Assembly: GCA_008933995.1 (NCBI GenBank)
Contig: WARS01000052.1
Coordinates: 5,022,001 to 5,086,000 of the forward strand
Direction: 5' to 3'
Length of the DNA: 64,000 nucleotides
DNA from: Datnioides undecimradiatus
Lineage: Eukaryota; Chordata; Actinopteri; Lobotiformes; Datnioididae
In this document: positions 1-13,917 of the stretch, one piece after another
Position numbering within the stretch: the first letter of the stretch is position 1
Layout of the letters: every line of letters starts with the position of its first letter
The notes under the pieces: generated by a model
What the model saw: the letters and a program-made list of their open reading frames with translations, nothing else
Databases searched by the model: none
What the model was told of the DNA's origin: nothing
Translations under genes and position numbers: made by a program

Positions 1-3000
1 TGACAATCACAGCATATGAATCACTGGGTGCTCATAGATGTGGCAGCTGAATCATCATTTGAATATCACTTCCCCATATAGTCACAGTTTAGAGGGCTCA
101 GCCCTTGGCTTTGCTACATGGTGATGTGTAATGTGTCCAAGAGGAGTAATTTCTCTCACTTTGAATTCATAACAATGACATCACAGTGTATTACAGACCA
201 TATTGCAGTTTGTTACATTTAAGTGAGGAAAATAATGGTCAGCTACATATTTTTAAAGGATGACTATGTGGCTGCATGCGGCATTATATTTTTTATTTAG
301 TACCAATCGTACACGTTTCAAATCGCTTTACATTATATAATAAAAAAGACATAAAATGACCATGAAAGCACAGATCGAATGCCATAACTAAAATGGCACA
401 AGATGGAACATAAAACCCTCTTGATAAATAAGACAAAACCAATTACGTTGGAAACAGAATACATTAAATAAATACAGAACAGCAACAATAATAATAACAC
501 GTAGAATGCAATACATTTAAGTAAGGTGCAACATTTTAGATGCCAACTTAAACCAGCTGTCTGTCCTTCTCTCACTCAAACTTGATTTTAGTACATCCAT
601 TACACACATTATTTGATAAATGAAGGCCAGCATGTTCGTAAACATTCAACTGAAATGATGATCTCTCTTCTGCCTCACCCTAAGTGCTTTTGTTGTGTAA
701 ATCTAACCATCACATGGGAGTCTGGATGCAAACTCTGGACTCTGGAGTCAAAGCGCTGACCTTTCTACATCCACCCCCCGCCACGACCTCCTCTGTGCAA
801 GTCCTGCACAAAGCACATCACCACCGGCATGGGGGACCCAACAGTGTTATGGTGTTTTGGCAGCAGTTTGAGTATTTTGGCTGCCACGCTCTCAGTGAGC
901 TGCGTGCTGATGACAGCAGTGACCAGGAGGACAGCAGTAACTCGCTGACAACTCACCCACGAGTCTCTTTTCCTCCATGGATGAGGGGGACATGTGATGC
1001 ATGTTGATGAGAATCTCTTGAGTCATGATGTCTCCGTGTTGAAAAGCATTCTCAACTTCTGAGGTCCAAATATCAGTACGTGCTCATGACGGTAAAGCCC
1101 ATCAGTTGTAAAATCAGCAAGTGACACACAGAGAGCTCACAAAGTCGGTCTATAAAGTCAGATGGGCGTTTTTTCTTTTTGCTTTTTAAGATGCTCATAA
1201 TTCTTGCTTGAAGAGTGAGACTATGCACATGTGTTGATGATAATGTCGAGTCAATATTTCAATATTAAAGCCTGAAGATGTTGGTCTTTCAGAATGTGAC
1301 ATAACATAATTTCTCTTATAAAGTCATTTCTGACAGCGTGGTCGAAATCAACTTTTTCTCTTGCCCTACCAGTGAGAGAAAATTAGTCAAACATCAGACT
1401 GTCACAGCAGCAGTGATCTGCAGCAGCATTCTGGATATTAAGACACAGGCACCGACAAATCGGCTGTGGGGTCAGGGGTCACCTGAGCTTATTGCCCTTG
1501 ACAAGCTTCTGCCTTCTATAATTGGATACCGCATCATAAATGGTGTTGGTTCACAGATGGAAGGAGACAGAGATCTGGCAAAGGATTTGCCTGCGGGCGA
1601 TATTAATGGGCCATTTCTTTCTTTCGCACAAAGAGAGCTCACAGTTCGTGTGATGTTTTCATTTTTTTTGTACGGCTTTTGAAATACAAAAACAAACAAA
1701 AGACAGCGTTTGGGTCTGTGAAGTCTCAGTGCGGTATGTATTTATTAGAAGGCTGTGTAATTTGCAACAATTTGCAATATTTTTTCTTAGTTTGGAGAAA
1801 CTTTGTATACGCCAGAGATTGCATAGAGGTTAGTTCACAAAGCCTGTTTTATGATACTAATTTTGCATGGACATATTGTAAGTAATGTTTACAAATGACA
1901 CTCAAGGTCTCTCCTAGTGTCCTTACTTTGCACTGGGAGGAGACCTATGTGTCTGCAAGACTGTGGTTTGTGTTTTGAGGTGTTGTTGTACTTCACACAC
2001 CTGCCTATTTTGCCTCCCACCACCTACTGTTTGGCAGCTGGGCTGGCTGGTGGGTGGCATTTGCTGCCTGAGTACAGTTGATGCAGAAGAGACCTGTGGA
2101 CCAAGAGGGGACTTGTGGGTGTGAGAGACAGATGCCGGGGCCTACTGTGCTGCGCGCTGAGTCAAAACTTGTGTGATACACTTTGTGCGTCCACCACCTT
2201 CGCCGAGGGGCAAAACTACGTGGGAAGTGGCATATCTCCCTGATGGCTGGTGTGTGTCATGTACAGGGCGCTGTGATGTTGGGAGAGACCTGTGGGTGTG
2301 AGAGACTGGTGCTTTTATGATGTAGAACACTGACACCGGCACTGTACCAGCTGGGTTGTCCACCACAGTTACAGCTCCAACTCCATGCTATCTAGATCTG
2401 AGCGATCACAGGATAATTAACACAATAGAAAAAAGAAAAGTAAGTCTATTTTCTTCTACAGCTGTGGAATTTCTGGTTAATTTGACTTTAAATTTAAATG
2501 AAACTAACTTACCATTTATTCTTTAATCAAACAGTTCACAACCCTATACAAGGTAGCAACACAAGCTTTTATATGGGGCCACAAGCCTTAAAGAGAGGGA
2601 ACCAGTGTTTAAGTAAAAGCCCTACATGACCACATGTAAGGTGAATCAGTATTAAAACACTAATCACTAATTCTAAAGATACACATGTCCCGTCAAGTGG
2701 AGACTCATAGGTGTGCGCTTGTTTTACCCCTTTTGATGAACTGTCCAGGTTGTCTTGAGGTTTTCTACAATGTATGCTGGCATATGCACAGGCCTCTGGA
2801 CTCTGAAAAGCTCACAGAGTGGGTCTGAAGAAGACGTTCTCCATAAATGATTTATCTTGCTGTGAAGAAATTACAGCTCGTGATTTCAAGGTTCATACAA
2901 AATACAAAATATAAAACAAGTCCCCTTTGTTTAAATTGATCAAACACTTATTTCATTCTTACCAGTCTTTCTTCCCTCAGCTAAACAGGTAAATATGGCT

Positions 3001-6000
3001 CAGAATAGTAATGAGAGCAACAGTGCGTGGCCTTGAAATTATGCCTGTCTGATACTCACCCTTGAGACACAGTTGAACAGTTCAGTGCTGAACCAGAGTG
3101 GAGCAGCGTGAATGAATATGCACTTTGACTGGGTGAGTGGAAACCATAACCTCCTCAGCCAGGCTGTCTGACAGCCTCCTGCTGTTCAGCGCTTGACTTG
3201 TGGCAGCTTACAAAGTTTTTGTTTTTATTATGGATGGTATGTTTTGGTGGATCACAGGCTCAGCCACTCTGAAATGAGATGAGCAAAAGTTTTGGTTTTT
3301 TTTTTGTTTTGATGAAGTTGTTATGGCGACTCAGGCTCCTTTAACCGCTTTCATACCTGGACGAGTGACAGGGAAGCTATGTGTACATGCGCTACGAGCA
3401 CTGGTCAAATAGCTTTTTGGATATCTTTTTAATGCAGCCAGGATGGTAGTGATTTACACCTGAAGTGACAGGTGAATGCAATTACCGGACTGCTGTGTGA
3501 AAACCAGCAGTATACTGGGCCCCCGCGGACTAACAATATGCGTGCAACTGCCATATGAAAAAACCATGCGTGCTGGATAACTTGACACTGGAAAGTGCTT
3601 AAGACTCAGTTTGATTATGTCAGTGTCAAATCTGTTAAAAAAGGTAATAAGTTGCAGTGTATGTACATCTTGTATAAAACAGGGTTGTTCCCAGTTCAGC
3701 ACAGTGTGATTCTTTGGATATACCTGCACCACCAGAGACCTGTAATGTCCAGTTAGCTAGATGGTTTTTTTTTTTAAAATATTAATCAAATCATGAATCG
3801 AGCAAATGTTTTAGAGCCTTAAAAGATTGTTTTTAGTGTCATCCCCAGACATTTTAATAAAAGCAGCCAGATGTGTCCGCTGAAATCCTGCTGCGCCACT
3901 GTGATCTCCCCTAATTTAAGACCTGAGGAGCTTTGACCTTCAATTTTTTTTTCTGCCGCTCTGAAAAGCGAGTGTCTAAGTCACAAATAACAAATGTAAA
4001 ATTTACTCTTTGTGGTTGTCCAGCTGCTTGCTGTTGTTCCATTATTAATAAGTCTACCAATGACAGCCAGGACAAAGACAACCAATTGATATGACTTAAA
4101 AAATTGCTGAACCTTCATATTAAATTAAGTTTTTGCGCAGAATAAACTTTTTTGTCAGTAACAGTATAGTCACAGCAAGAGAAATGACAGGAGAAATTAC
4201 CACAGTGATACTAGGTCCTGCATTAAGCCAAACCTTTTATTTAAAGAGACAGGTAAATGGGAGATGATGTATATTTCCAAGTGAAGTTGAATATCCAAAT
4301 GTGGGATTTTATTCAGGTATCTACCTTTGTCTGTTTGTCCATGACAGTTATCCAACCAAAGCTGGATTATAGGGTGGAGAGCAAAAAATGTGGTAACCCT
4401 ATTTGATAACAACACACTTTTGGTAAGTTTTCAGGAAATCATCTCCCTTTTATAACACGCACCTTCTGCTTTTTACTGAATCCTACAAACTTAAACGGTC
4501 AAGTGCGATTTTATGTGACAGGAGGGTTAGCTGGTCACCCAAAATCACATTTGACTGGATAAACGTTTTTGTACAGGGTAAAGGTTTTGGTTGGTGGAAT
4601 TTACCCACATGAACTAGCAATAAGCAGGCCAGAGAGGGTTGTAAACATAAACTATGGGAGCCAGCATGCTAACGACAGCAGTCCACAAAGTTACATAGAT
4701 TATTAATAAACACAATGATGTTATTACCATCTATCATTGTTACTGCTCCCACTCTAGCCAATCAACATCTCTTCTTATCTAATGTTTGTATTGTCTCGCC
4801 ATGCTGGTCTAAAAGCTTGGGTAGAAGCAACCACCTTTTAAAAAAATAAATAAATCAATCACATCTCCCAAAAATTAAATCTGCCTGGACAGTTTGGGTC
4901 TCAAAGTCAGATTAAACTGACTGAATTCATGACTATACTTAAATGTGTTTGCATGCTTAAATTTTAATGATTAAAATAGAAGAAAAAGAAAGGATCTGGA
5001 TATCCCACAAAATATTTCAAAATGCTCAATTATATAGAAATCGGAAAAAATAAAACACAGGAATACAGGATAAAAACAATGTCTTTTTCATCTCACTTTA
5101 ACTATAATATAGCACTTCCCTGAAATTTGTTCACTGTCTGCACCAACGATAAAACATACATATATTTTGAAGTGGTACTTTGCCTTTGTTCATTGGCCCA
5201 CAGCAGCATTTTTTATCACTCTTTTAGAAATAAAACCCTTACAGTAAAGAGCAAGTTGACTCACTGTAATGCACTGCACTGTACCGCCTGTCACAATGAA
5301 GAGGAGCTCAGTGGAGCGAGAGGAGAGAGGACCTGAGGGGATGTGGAGGAGAGGACTGGGGCTAAGTGTTATGCAGAGACAGGCAGTGACCTCGTGGGAA
5401 AGGTACACACCATCTCAGTTCATGAATTGGCTCCAGATGGGAACTGGCAAGTGGCAAAACGGAAGAGAATTGTATCGACAAGCCATGCCTGGGCGGGCCC
5501 TGAGCAAGGCCATTAGCCATGTTGCCGAGTCACCAGGGAAAGCTCCGTCAGTCTGAGATTTCACTTCACCTGAGTGTTGATGGGAGCTCTCTGCGGCTGT
5601 CCTGCCCAGCAGCCAAACACTGAATCCCAATCAAGGTGCTGATGAGAAAAGCACAGCAAAACTAAAGTAATAAATACCTCTAATGAAGGGAATGGATTGG
5701 GATAATGGTCTCGTCCCTGTGCTCATCTCCCTCTTTTTAATGAGATTATTACAAGGTCCTATTACCCAAATGACTTGTTCTGTCCTTCCTTAACTTTTAC
5801 TAATTCACACCATCTATTGTTAGTACCTGAACATTGGGAGGCTATTATCACCAGAGGGCTCAGCAGGAATGCAGCATGTACTTTGTGCGTTACCTTCTGG
5901 CCGTCTTTAGAGAAAGGAGACCTAAATGGCTACAGGAAAGGCTGTTATGACGATGCAACTTTTAGATTTTAGCTTAAACAAGTCAAACAATTAAAAAGTG

Positions 6001-6804
6001 GAGAAAGAAAAGACAAAACTGAAGATTTTAGGTAAACATGCTTGCAAATATAAAACGGCACTTAAATGGCAATAGCTCCAATCACCTTGAAGCTGGTACC
6101 TGTGTTTTGAGCATATTATGATTCACTGTTTATCTTACAGAATATTGTTAAGGACATAAGCTTACTCATTCATTACCATGGTTTAATACTTGTACTCTGG
6201 TATTGACAAATGCTTGCTGGGTTCCTTGTCACAACTGACAGTTCCAGTAAAGTCTATTCAAAACAGATCTATTGAGTTATTATCAGTTTTATATTGGAAG
6301 CACTGAAATCAACATTAGCTCATCCTATTTTTTTTTTTTATCATAATTTGGATCCTGGGACATTTTCCAAGCATTGTTGTTGTTGTTTCATTAAAAACAT
6401 TTGATTAAAAACCTTCAGAGAGTTACATGTTTCAGGTTTATGTTTGTTTAGTTCATATGTTTAGTTTGGGAGCTTGTGCATGAAGAGCTATAAAAGTAGC
6501 CTAATGAAACCGATCTTAAAATAAATCCCAGTGCCAGTCATATGGGCCGTCTTCTGTGTGATACAAACAAATATATGACACCTTAATAAGCAGCTTAAAG
6601 GCAGCTGGAAATTTAACTTTTAATTTCTCATCTTTGTGAAGTAATACAGAAGTGGTCAGTACACTGTGACATCACTGTTGGGTGTGGTTGGGGGCCGTGA
6701 CATGACACACTTAAGTGCACGCACTGCAACAGATCTGAATCTTTCAGCCTGAGTGGGCGGTTAAATTTCTACAAATACATTTCAACTGATTTGCATATTT
6801 ACAA
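1..6804. other. Noncoding stretch, no gene recognised
   Basis: Contains only short open frames without family motifs. 684-1007 is open on both strands and relatively GC-rich but has no recognisable domain. A segment near 278-330 (TTTATTTAGTACC and TTTCAAATCGCTTTACA) resembles a retroelement tail and is only a guess. TGTGGGTGTGAGAGAC occurs twice, near 2114 and 2290, so 2090-2310 may be a decayed duplication. The rest shows A/T runs and no structure I can name. Confidence 0.6.
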
Positions 6805-6847
6805 AGTGTATATCTTGCTTTCTGGAGCAGAACACAAGATATACACT
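6805..6847. repeat. Perfect 13-bp inverted repeat (hairpin)
   Basis: Arms AGTGTATATCTTG (6805-6817) and CAAGATATACACT (6835-6847) are exact reverse complements around a 17-base loop. Pairing does not extend outward or inward. No gene or repeat family is recognised around it. Confidence 0.85.
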
Positions 6848-9800
6848 AAGTTTGAAAAAGCCGTCCTGCAGCTGCGAGGAATGTTACATTACCTCGAATG
6901 AACTGATTGTTGCAAATCATCTGACCAGCTCCAGTATATTATGCATCGAGGTCGTAAGACAGAACAGAAGACTTTTTATTGAACAAACACTTGGCTGAGA
7001 GCCTTTAAGTGAGTGCTCCTCTGTGTTCTGGGGAGTTCTCAAGTATACCATAATGTCGGTGTAGTGATCATTACTTTTCACTACACAATAACTGGAAAAG
7101 TAATTTCTGATATTTTGTCTGGATGAGACAGTAAGTCAAAAAGCAACACAAATATATTAATATTTCAGTTTACTTCTGATGCCGGGGAACAGTTGATATT
7201 TCTCTGTCACCCATCTGTGCCTCACTCTAGATGTTTGGATCTGGATCTTTGTCCTCCAGGAGATTCAGCCTCTCCTCTTGCCCCTCTGTCTCTCTTTCTC
7301 CATTGTTGTCCCTGTCTCTGTCTAGCTCTCCAGCTGTGTGTGTTTGTTCTTTTCTCCTATCTCTGTGACTGGTGTGCTTGACCTTTGAGTCTGCATAGTC
7401 TGTCCTCTCCATAGTGGATATATGGTCTCTATGGCGACACCTGAAATTGCTCATGGATCCATATTCTTCATAAATGTTTTCACTCCGTCAATAATTTTGT
7501 CGTCCTGATTGTCCATACTTTTACTGTGCTGATCATTTCTGTGCATGCGACACCTATGAGCAGAAGGATTCTTCCTCTGCTGCTCTCCCTGAGGCAAAAT
7601 CAAGTTCTTACCTTTTTTTTTTTTTAAACTCATCATTAATCAATTAAAGGTTGATTGCACAGTGTAATGGGAGAAAAATATTGGAATCGTCTGTGGTTAG
7701 ATCGGTTCCCTATTAGCCGCATAGTTTTGTTGTATGCAACTGAAAAGGATCTCTCAGGACAACCTCCTCCTCCTCCTCCTTCCTCTCATGTCTACATTAT
7801 AAACTAAATGAATGCATAAATTCACACAACTCTCCTGCTGTTTTCTTCCACTTCTCCCTCCACCCTGATGCCAATCGCTGCTGCAGTGTTTCCGCAAGCA
7901 ATACTCCAACTATGTTCCATATGAAATTATGACTTTATTCACTTTACCTGTTCACTGAACATCCTTTTTTCTTTTCAACACATGGTGTTGCTCGTTTCTT
8001 TATGAAAATATAGAAACCAATGCAGTGTGTCCAGTTTTGTTGGTAGCTGCTAAACTTAAAGTGATCTGGTTGCCTTTGCAACAGCAGCAATCATACTCTA
8101 GAACAGTAACATCATTCTGTACATATTTTAAAGTGAGGTGTAAACTAAATTAACCCATAAGTTGAATGTGTGATTTATGACATAGGGTTTAAATAAAACG
8201 GACATTACTATTTTGTACCTGTTTTGAGAATTCATCCAGAATTGACTGTTTGTTGATCTATTTTGGGCCATTTCCACTCCACTTAGTATGCTTATAACAA
8301 GTCCACACCTACACTTAAAGCGTGGTCTGAGAAAAGAAACACTGACATATTTGAGAGTTTAACAAGACGTTACAGGCCATCGCCATGTTGTAAAGTGAGC
8401 ATCCAGCTGCAGTCCCCACTTTTTGACAGTGGTGACAGACTGTGATGTGGAGCTCGCCTAGCGGTGCTGAGAGAGGCGTCTATTCTGATCAGCTCCACTT
8501 GGAGCAGGATATTTGGAGTGAACACTGTCAAAACCCTCTGCAGTCCTCATGTCAGCTGAAGACAACTCGTGCCACAGCGCATCAGTCAAAGACAGGCCTC
8601 AATACCTCCGTCGCCATCAGAGAAAATTTGGTGTGAGAGTGTGAATACATGAAAAAGTTTGCAGATGACATTTTTTTTCTTTAACGCCGAGCAAATACAT
8701 CTGGGTAGACAAGCCTCAATCAATTTTTAATAAACTCCACCATGCTAGACGAATAACAGCAAGTTGGATATAAAATATATTTCAGGAGAGCATTGAAAAT
8801 ATTTGTAGCATTTTAAATGACAGAGATTTTTGTCACAATGACGGAACGGCCTTTTTTTTTTAAAGAGGTAATAGGATTGTGTGATTAATAACAAACACTA
8901 AAACATGAATTGCACTCCCAGCACATTTGTCTATGTCTTGCTTACTCCCTACTCATCCATCTGTCTGCCAGCATCTCTATGCATTGTGTGCGTGCCTCTC
9001 ACCTTATTACAGTATGTGTGTGAATGTGTTCCTCCTCTTAGTTGTCTATCACCTCCTACAGTATGTGTTGGCGTGCGCCTGTGTGTATGCATGTGTTGGC
9101 TGTCTGACTCTATAAGCCAGGAGAGTCGAGGGAGTTGTCAGAAGGTGGTTGCCCTGGTTTCCTTTAGCAAGAAAGATGAGGGTTGTGCAGGAGATGCAAC
9201 CTGCTTGACTGTAGCAGAGAAAAAATAACCATCAGAAAAAGCTCCCAGAACTGTGAAATGCACGACCAGAGCACCAAACAAAATAGATCAGATCTGATGG
9301 TAGTGAGACTAATCAACACCCTTTCTTATTTGTGATCCTTGACAATAAATCATACTGTGTAACTTTTCAAACCTGATCTGATGAGGTGCAGCCATTGTGT
9401 CAGAGGATTAAAACTCTTCCATACACTCGTCTGAGCTTCGTAGAGGCAGTTTGTTTTGCTGTGCTCCCGCCTGAACTGTCTCCGCCAGCTGATGGATTTT
9501 ACATATCCCGCGCACAGCCTCCTTGGGCTTCACTAAATGAATTAGGGAGGCCTGAGTAGCTACATTTTTAGCTTCATGCACTAGATGCACATTATCCTGA
9601 GCCGTTGAAAGCCTAAATACCTGCCGGGCCTCACTATGACCGTTCGGCTGCCATCAAGAGCCCGCAGAGAGGTCGGGGAGGAAGAGAGACTGCACAGGAT
9701 AGAGAGAGCACGCTGAGAGAGTGGCTGATGACAGCAAAATCGATTAATTGAATGAGTGGACAACTCTTGCACGGATTGAGTTGCACTGCTGTGATAAAAC

Positions 9801-12800
9801 AAAGTGCACATTATGTTTTAAAATGAGTAAAAAACGAGTTAAGCACCTCGAGGCCCAGCGAAGAGAGCGACTGCATTCACTCCTTCACATTTTTCTAGTT
9901 GCAGAGGCTTCCTGCGCAACGTTGCTGCTCAGACAGACGCAGAGGCACCAGAAGACGCCTTTGCTTTCCCTCCCAGGAGATTCACTTCCTCCATCAATAT
10001 TTAAGTTTGTTTATGTTTGCTGTTTCACTTTATTGACTGTGCTCAGGGTACTTTTACATTTTCTTTATGTATCTTTGTTTTCATAATGAATCAGTGCCCA
10101 GCATGCTGTTTTGTGCAGAACTTTGTTAATTCACAGATTTTCCAAAAAAAATAAGAATGCAACACTTTATTCCATGTGATTTCTCATTCACTTAGGTATT
10201 TAAATAAATAAAATGAGCTAAATATGATTTAGAATAACCCAGGGTGTGTTGCTAAAGAGTATAGTCACTGCTAGTCAGACTACAGTAATACAGAAACATC
10301 AACAGCTCTTTTACCTTAAATCTCCCTCGGCTCCCTACCAGCGTTACATTCACCGCCTCCATTATCAGCAGCATCATTTAACTCTGCCATGCAATGTTAT
10401 CCCTAATAAGATCCAGTTTAATGCTCACTTAGCTGAACACTAGTCAGTGATCTATGACAACCCTATAACTCCTACAAGAACCTCGCTGGTTTGCTGCCAG
10501 CTTTATCTGCGATCGAGATAGGGCAAGATAACCAGATCACAGCTGCACTACATCAGTCTCTGCTAGTGTCAATGGGATTACCTGTCCTCTGTAGCCCAAG
10601 CTATACAGAGGGAGGGATGGAGCAAAGAAGCTGGGGAAATAGGTCAAGCACACTGATAAGGGCAGGTGTTCTATTGAAGATGTCTCTACAGTCTCCGGGG
10701 GAGCAAGTACAGCAAAACATTACTACTTCAATAGAAAAGAGAGAGCTCCTGTTAAAATCAGCGCAGCAGTTCAAAGGGGCTCTCTTCGATAAATGTTTAG
10801 GTTAGAATCTAAAGTAAAACTATTCATGTTACTGCTTGTTTGAGCCTTGTAATTAACAGCATGCAGAAGATGCACCCAGATACGCAAGCTCACTTTCCCC
10901 TCTCTTCCTCGAGCACAAACAGATAGTCCAAGATAAAAACATGAATTACCTGTAAATTTCAGTTGCGCCTCAGAGATACAGTTTTTCCTAAAGTACTTAC
11001 AGTAGAGACCATTTCAAATACACAGGTTCTAAAGGTTTTATCGGGATCCAGATAAGAGGACTGCAAAATTGGGATAACCATCTGGTAAAAAAAAAACCCC
11101 AAAAAACCCCAAAACAAAACTGTTCGGTTGCGAAACTGACACTGAGGGACCTGCAGTGAACAACAGGGAAGCAGAGGAAGATGCAGTCACACACAGGACT
11201 AGAACAGAAAACGTTAAAGGGCCCTGTGTTGGGAGGTTCAAGTATGCTGCCTCAGTATACCTTGTTGCTTGGCTCTGGACCTCTAAAAGTATTTAGTGTT
11301 TTGAGATTTGGAGTGTTGCACAACCAGGTTACTACAAAGCAAGGCAATCATGATACACAGATATCTGGTGGAAGTAAATCAATATGCTTCATTGTGCAGC
11401 ACATAAAACTGATAAAGAGGAATTTTACACTACTTCCAAAAGTAATTGTGTTGATTCTGTGTGTATTACAGTAAACACACACAGCAGACATAAGAACTGA
11501 CTTGGAGAAACCCCTCAGCAGTCTCTTTAGTATTTTTCGACAATATGACTGCAGTTTGGCAAGCACAGGAAGTGTCAGGGGCAGTGAGTATGTATGAGGG
11601 CTGGAATCCCATCAAGCCGATTAATCAATCAGATTTACAACAAGGAAATGCATTATTCTTCTGCAGTGCAGTTGCATGATTATGAACACATTAACAATTG
11701 TGAAAGTAATTTCTGTGCGTGGCAAATACTGTGCTGAAAAAAAAAAAGATTTAAAAGATGATCATTTAAAATTGCATTTTTAAAATTAAGTCCAGATGGA
11801 AACGTAAACAACTCCAGAAACCTGATATTAAAACCATAACATTGTATCAAAAGGGTTTTTAGATAATACCTTTGAGTTTGTCCAATGTGCTTTTGATAGT
11901 AAAATTATCATTGTATATTATCTGTATTGTCTGAAAAACAGTCATTATAGTTTGCAGATCAGCTTCCTAGTTCAGCTTTGAACGTCTGTATTTATCTGTA
12001 TTATGTTCATGCACATAAATGAAGTGGTTTAGTCCCACTAGACCGTTGGCTTGTTTACAACCGAAACCTCTTGTCTTATTTGTGTTTCCTGCCATGTTAC
12101 TCTTTGTGGTTGTAGTTCTGCCGTGTTTTCAGACCACTCAAATTACATCGGGATGTTCAATGGCTTTTATAACAAACAGACTATTTAAAAAACAAACAAA
12201 AAAAACTCAAAGGAGGAGCATAGGACACCGTCTATTATTGAAGCTTTCACTCACAGACTTACAAACTTTAACAGGGAAAGAGGTACATGCAGTGGAAAGC
12301 GATGCAACACGTTGTGTCTGTAGACCGAATTAACACTGGTGACAGAACATGCTATGTAGACCACCTCCGCTGACTTGCTCTGAGCTTCTAATATTGGCAT
12401 GGATGGGTTTAGATTAGAAAAGCCCAATAATTCTCCTACAGATGGTGAGGAGTACCTTGTGTATCCATATGAGACACTGAGGGACGCGGCACTGAGGACA
12501 GTTTGATGGAGAATATGGAAGGGAAAGTGGTAATTTAAGTGTTAGAATTTAGGAAAGCAGCTCGTGGGGGATCTTTGTGTAGATAATGGTGTATTTTCTG
12601 GATGATGAACAATTTTAGAGTGAAGCTCACTTTAAATTCAAATTAAACTCCATTTGGGAAGACAGAAACAAACATTCTGCCTCCAATTCATTACCAGTGC
12701 AGGAGCCTCAGACCCCCTGATGATATCCCAAATCTTTATGTCTAAGCATGGCTTACGATTAAACTCTCCTCAACAACAGGAGTGATATATAGGATTTTTC

Positions 12801-13899
12801 CTTAATATGCAGCATTTCATTTTAATGAGACAAGTTCTCAGGTATAGCCAGAGGGATGATGTCATTGTGATGAAAGGCAAAGTGGTCATGTCTTTCATGT
12901 CGGCAATCCCTCCATTAAATAACAGATGAAAGAGCAGCTAAAGAGAAAAGAGAGTTGGTCATGCTGGATAGAAAAGACAAAGCTAATGCTTAGAACAGGA
13001 TTTCAAGGACAGGTGGCATTGTATCTCTGCACTGACAATGAATCTGTCGACCCCTCTGTCATCTTGGGAAGAAGCTTTGACCTCGGTGACGGATTTTGCA
13101 TTTGGCATCCTTTTGACTTTCCTCCAATGCCAACATGAAATAGAATCCAGATACTTTGAAGTTAGGTGTCAAAACACGAGTCCTCACTTGCTGGTGAATA
13201 AGTTATGACAGCACCTCTTGTGGTCAAAGTTTTATTCTTCAAGGTTTGTTTGGAAGAAGTTCAAAACACATACTGTATACTCTTCAGTTGGCTTTCGCTT
13301 AGGAAATGATATGATAGCAAACAATTTAAACATTAGAGATATAGTATTGTCAAGGGTGGCTACAAACTGAATTAAATACTCAGTTTATCTAATAGATGCT
13401 CTGAAGTTTTCATTGGGTTCAGTTGGGGAGAGTAACTATTTAATTACAGTTTAGAGGTAAATTCCAATTTCTTGTTTATGGGGGCATGAGAATTTAGTGA
13501 TTTTGATACCTTTTCTTATTGGAGTATTTGTTTGTGTTAATACTTTTTCCACCGCTGCCTTCATTATTCCAGGACTACCTGTCTGTCTAAATATATATTC
13601 TGCATTGCACATCTCCAACTGCTGGGTAGTGAGTGGGTAAATCAATCATCATAAATGAGGGACAGCTGCTACACACATTCATTATTCTGCTCACACACCT
13701 ACTGTTTAGCCTTCTGGAGGCGTCGTGATCCAACTTCAACAAGACGTCAGTGACAGGAAGATGCCCACTTGATAACTACAGTGGGATACGCCAGTTCGCT
13801 CTGCCCTCAGCGTTTTGCCTTAACATCCAACTCGGCTTTTTTATACGAGCACTCATTCACACACAGTGCAGGGGGGGAGTTATTTCCATCTGTTTTTGT
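6848..13899. other. Noncoding stretch, no gene recognised
   Basis: No supported exon. A short CTC-rich tract lies near 7761-7790. A block at about 9520-9680 mixes AATTAG-type homeodomain words with GC-rich sequence and could be a regulatory element. 11090-11117 has A runs alternating with CCCC. Open frames of up to about 110 codons (for example 10491-10805) lack recognisable motifs and splice context. Confidence 0.6.
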
Positions 13900-13917
13900 A
13901 AAAAAAAAAAAAAAAAA
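13900..13917 (+). repeat. Poly-A tract (18 bp)
   Basis: Uninterrupted A run with no recognisable retroelement body directly upstream and no flanking target duplication that I could see. Confidence 0.9.

Noticed and set aside
684..1007. GC-richer patch open on both strands near the left edge
   Set aside because: Neither translation shows a motif or clear splice borders. It might be conserved DNA, but nothing in the sequence supports coding.
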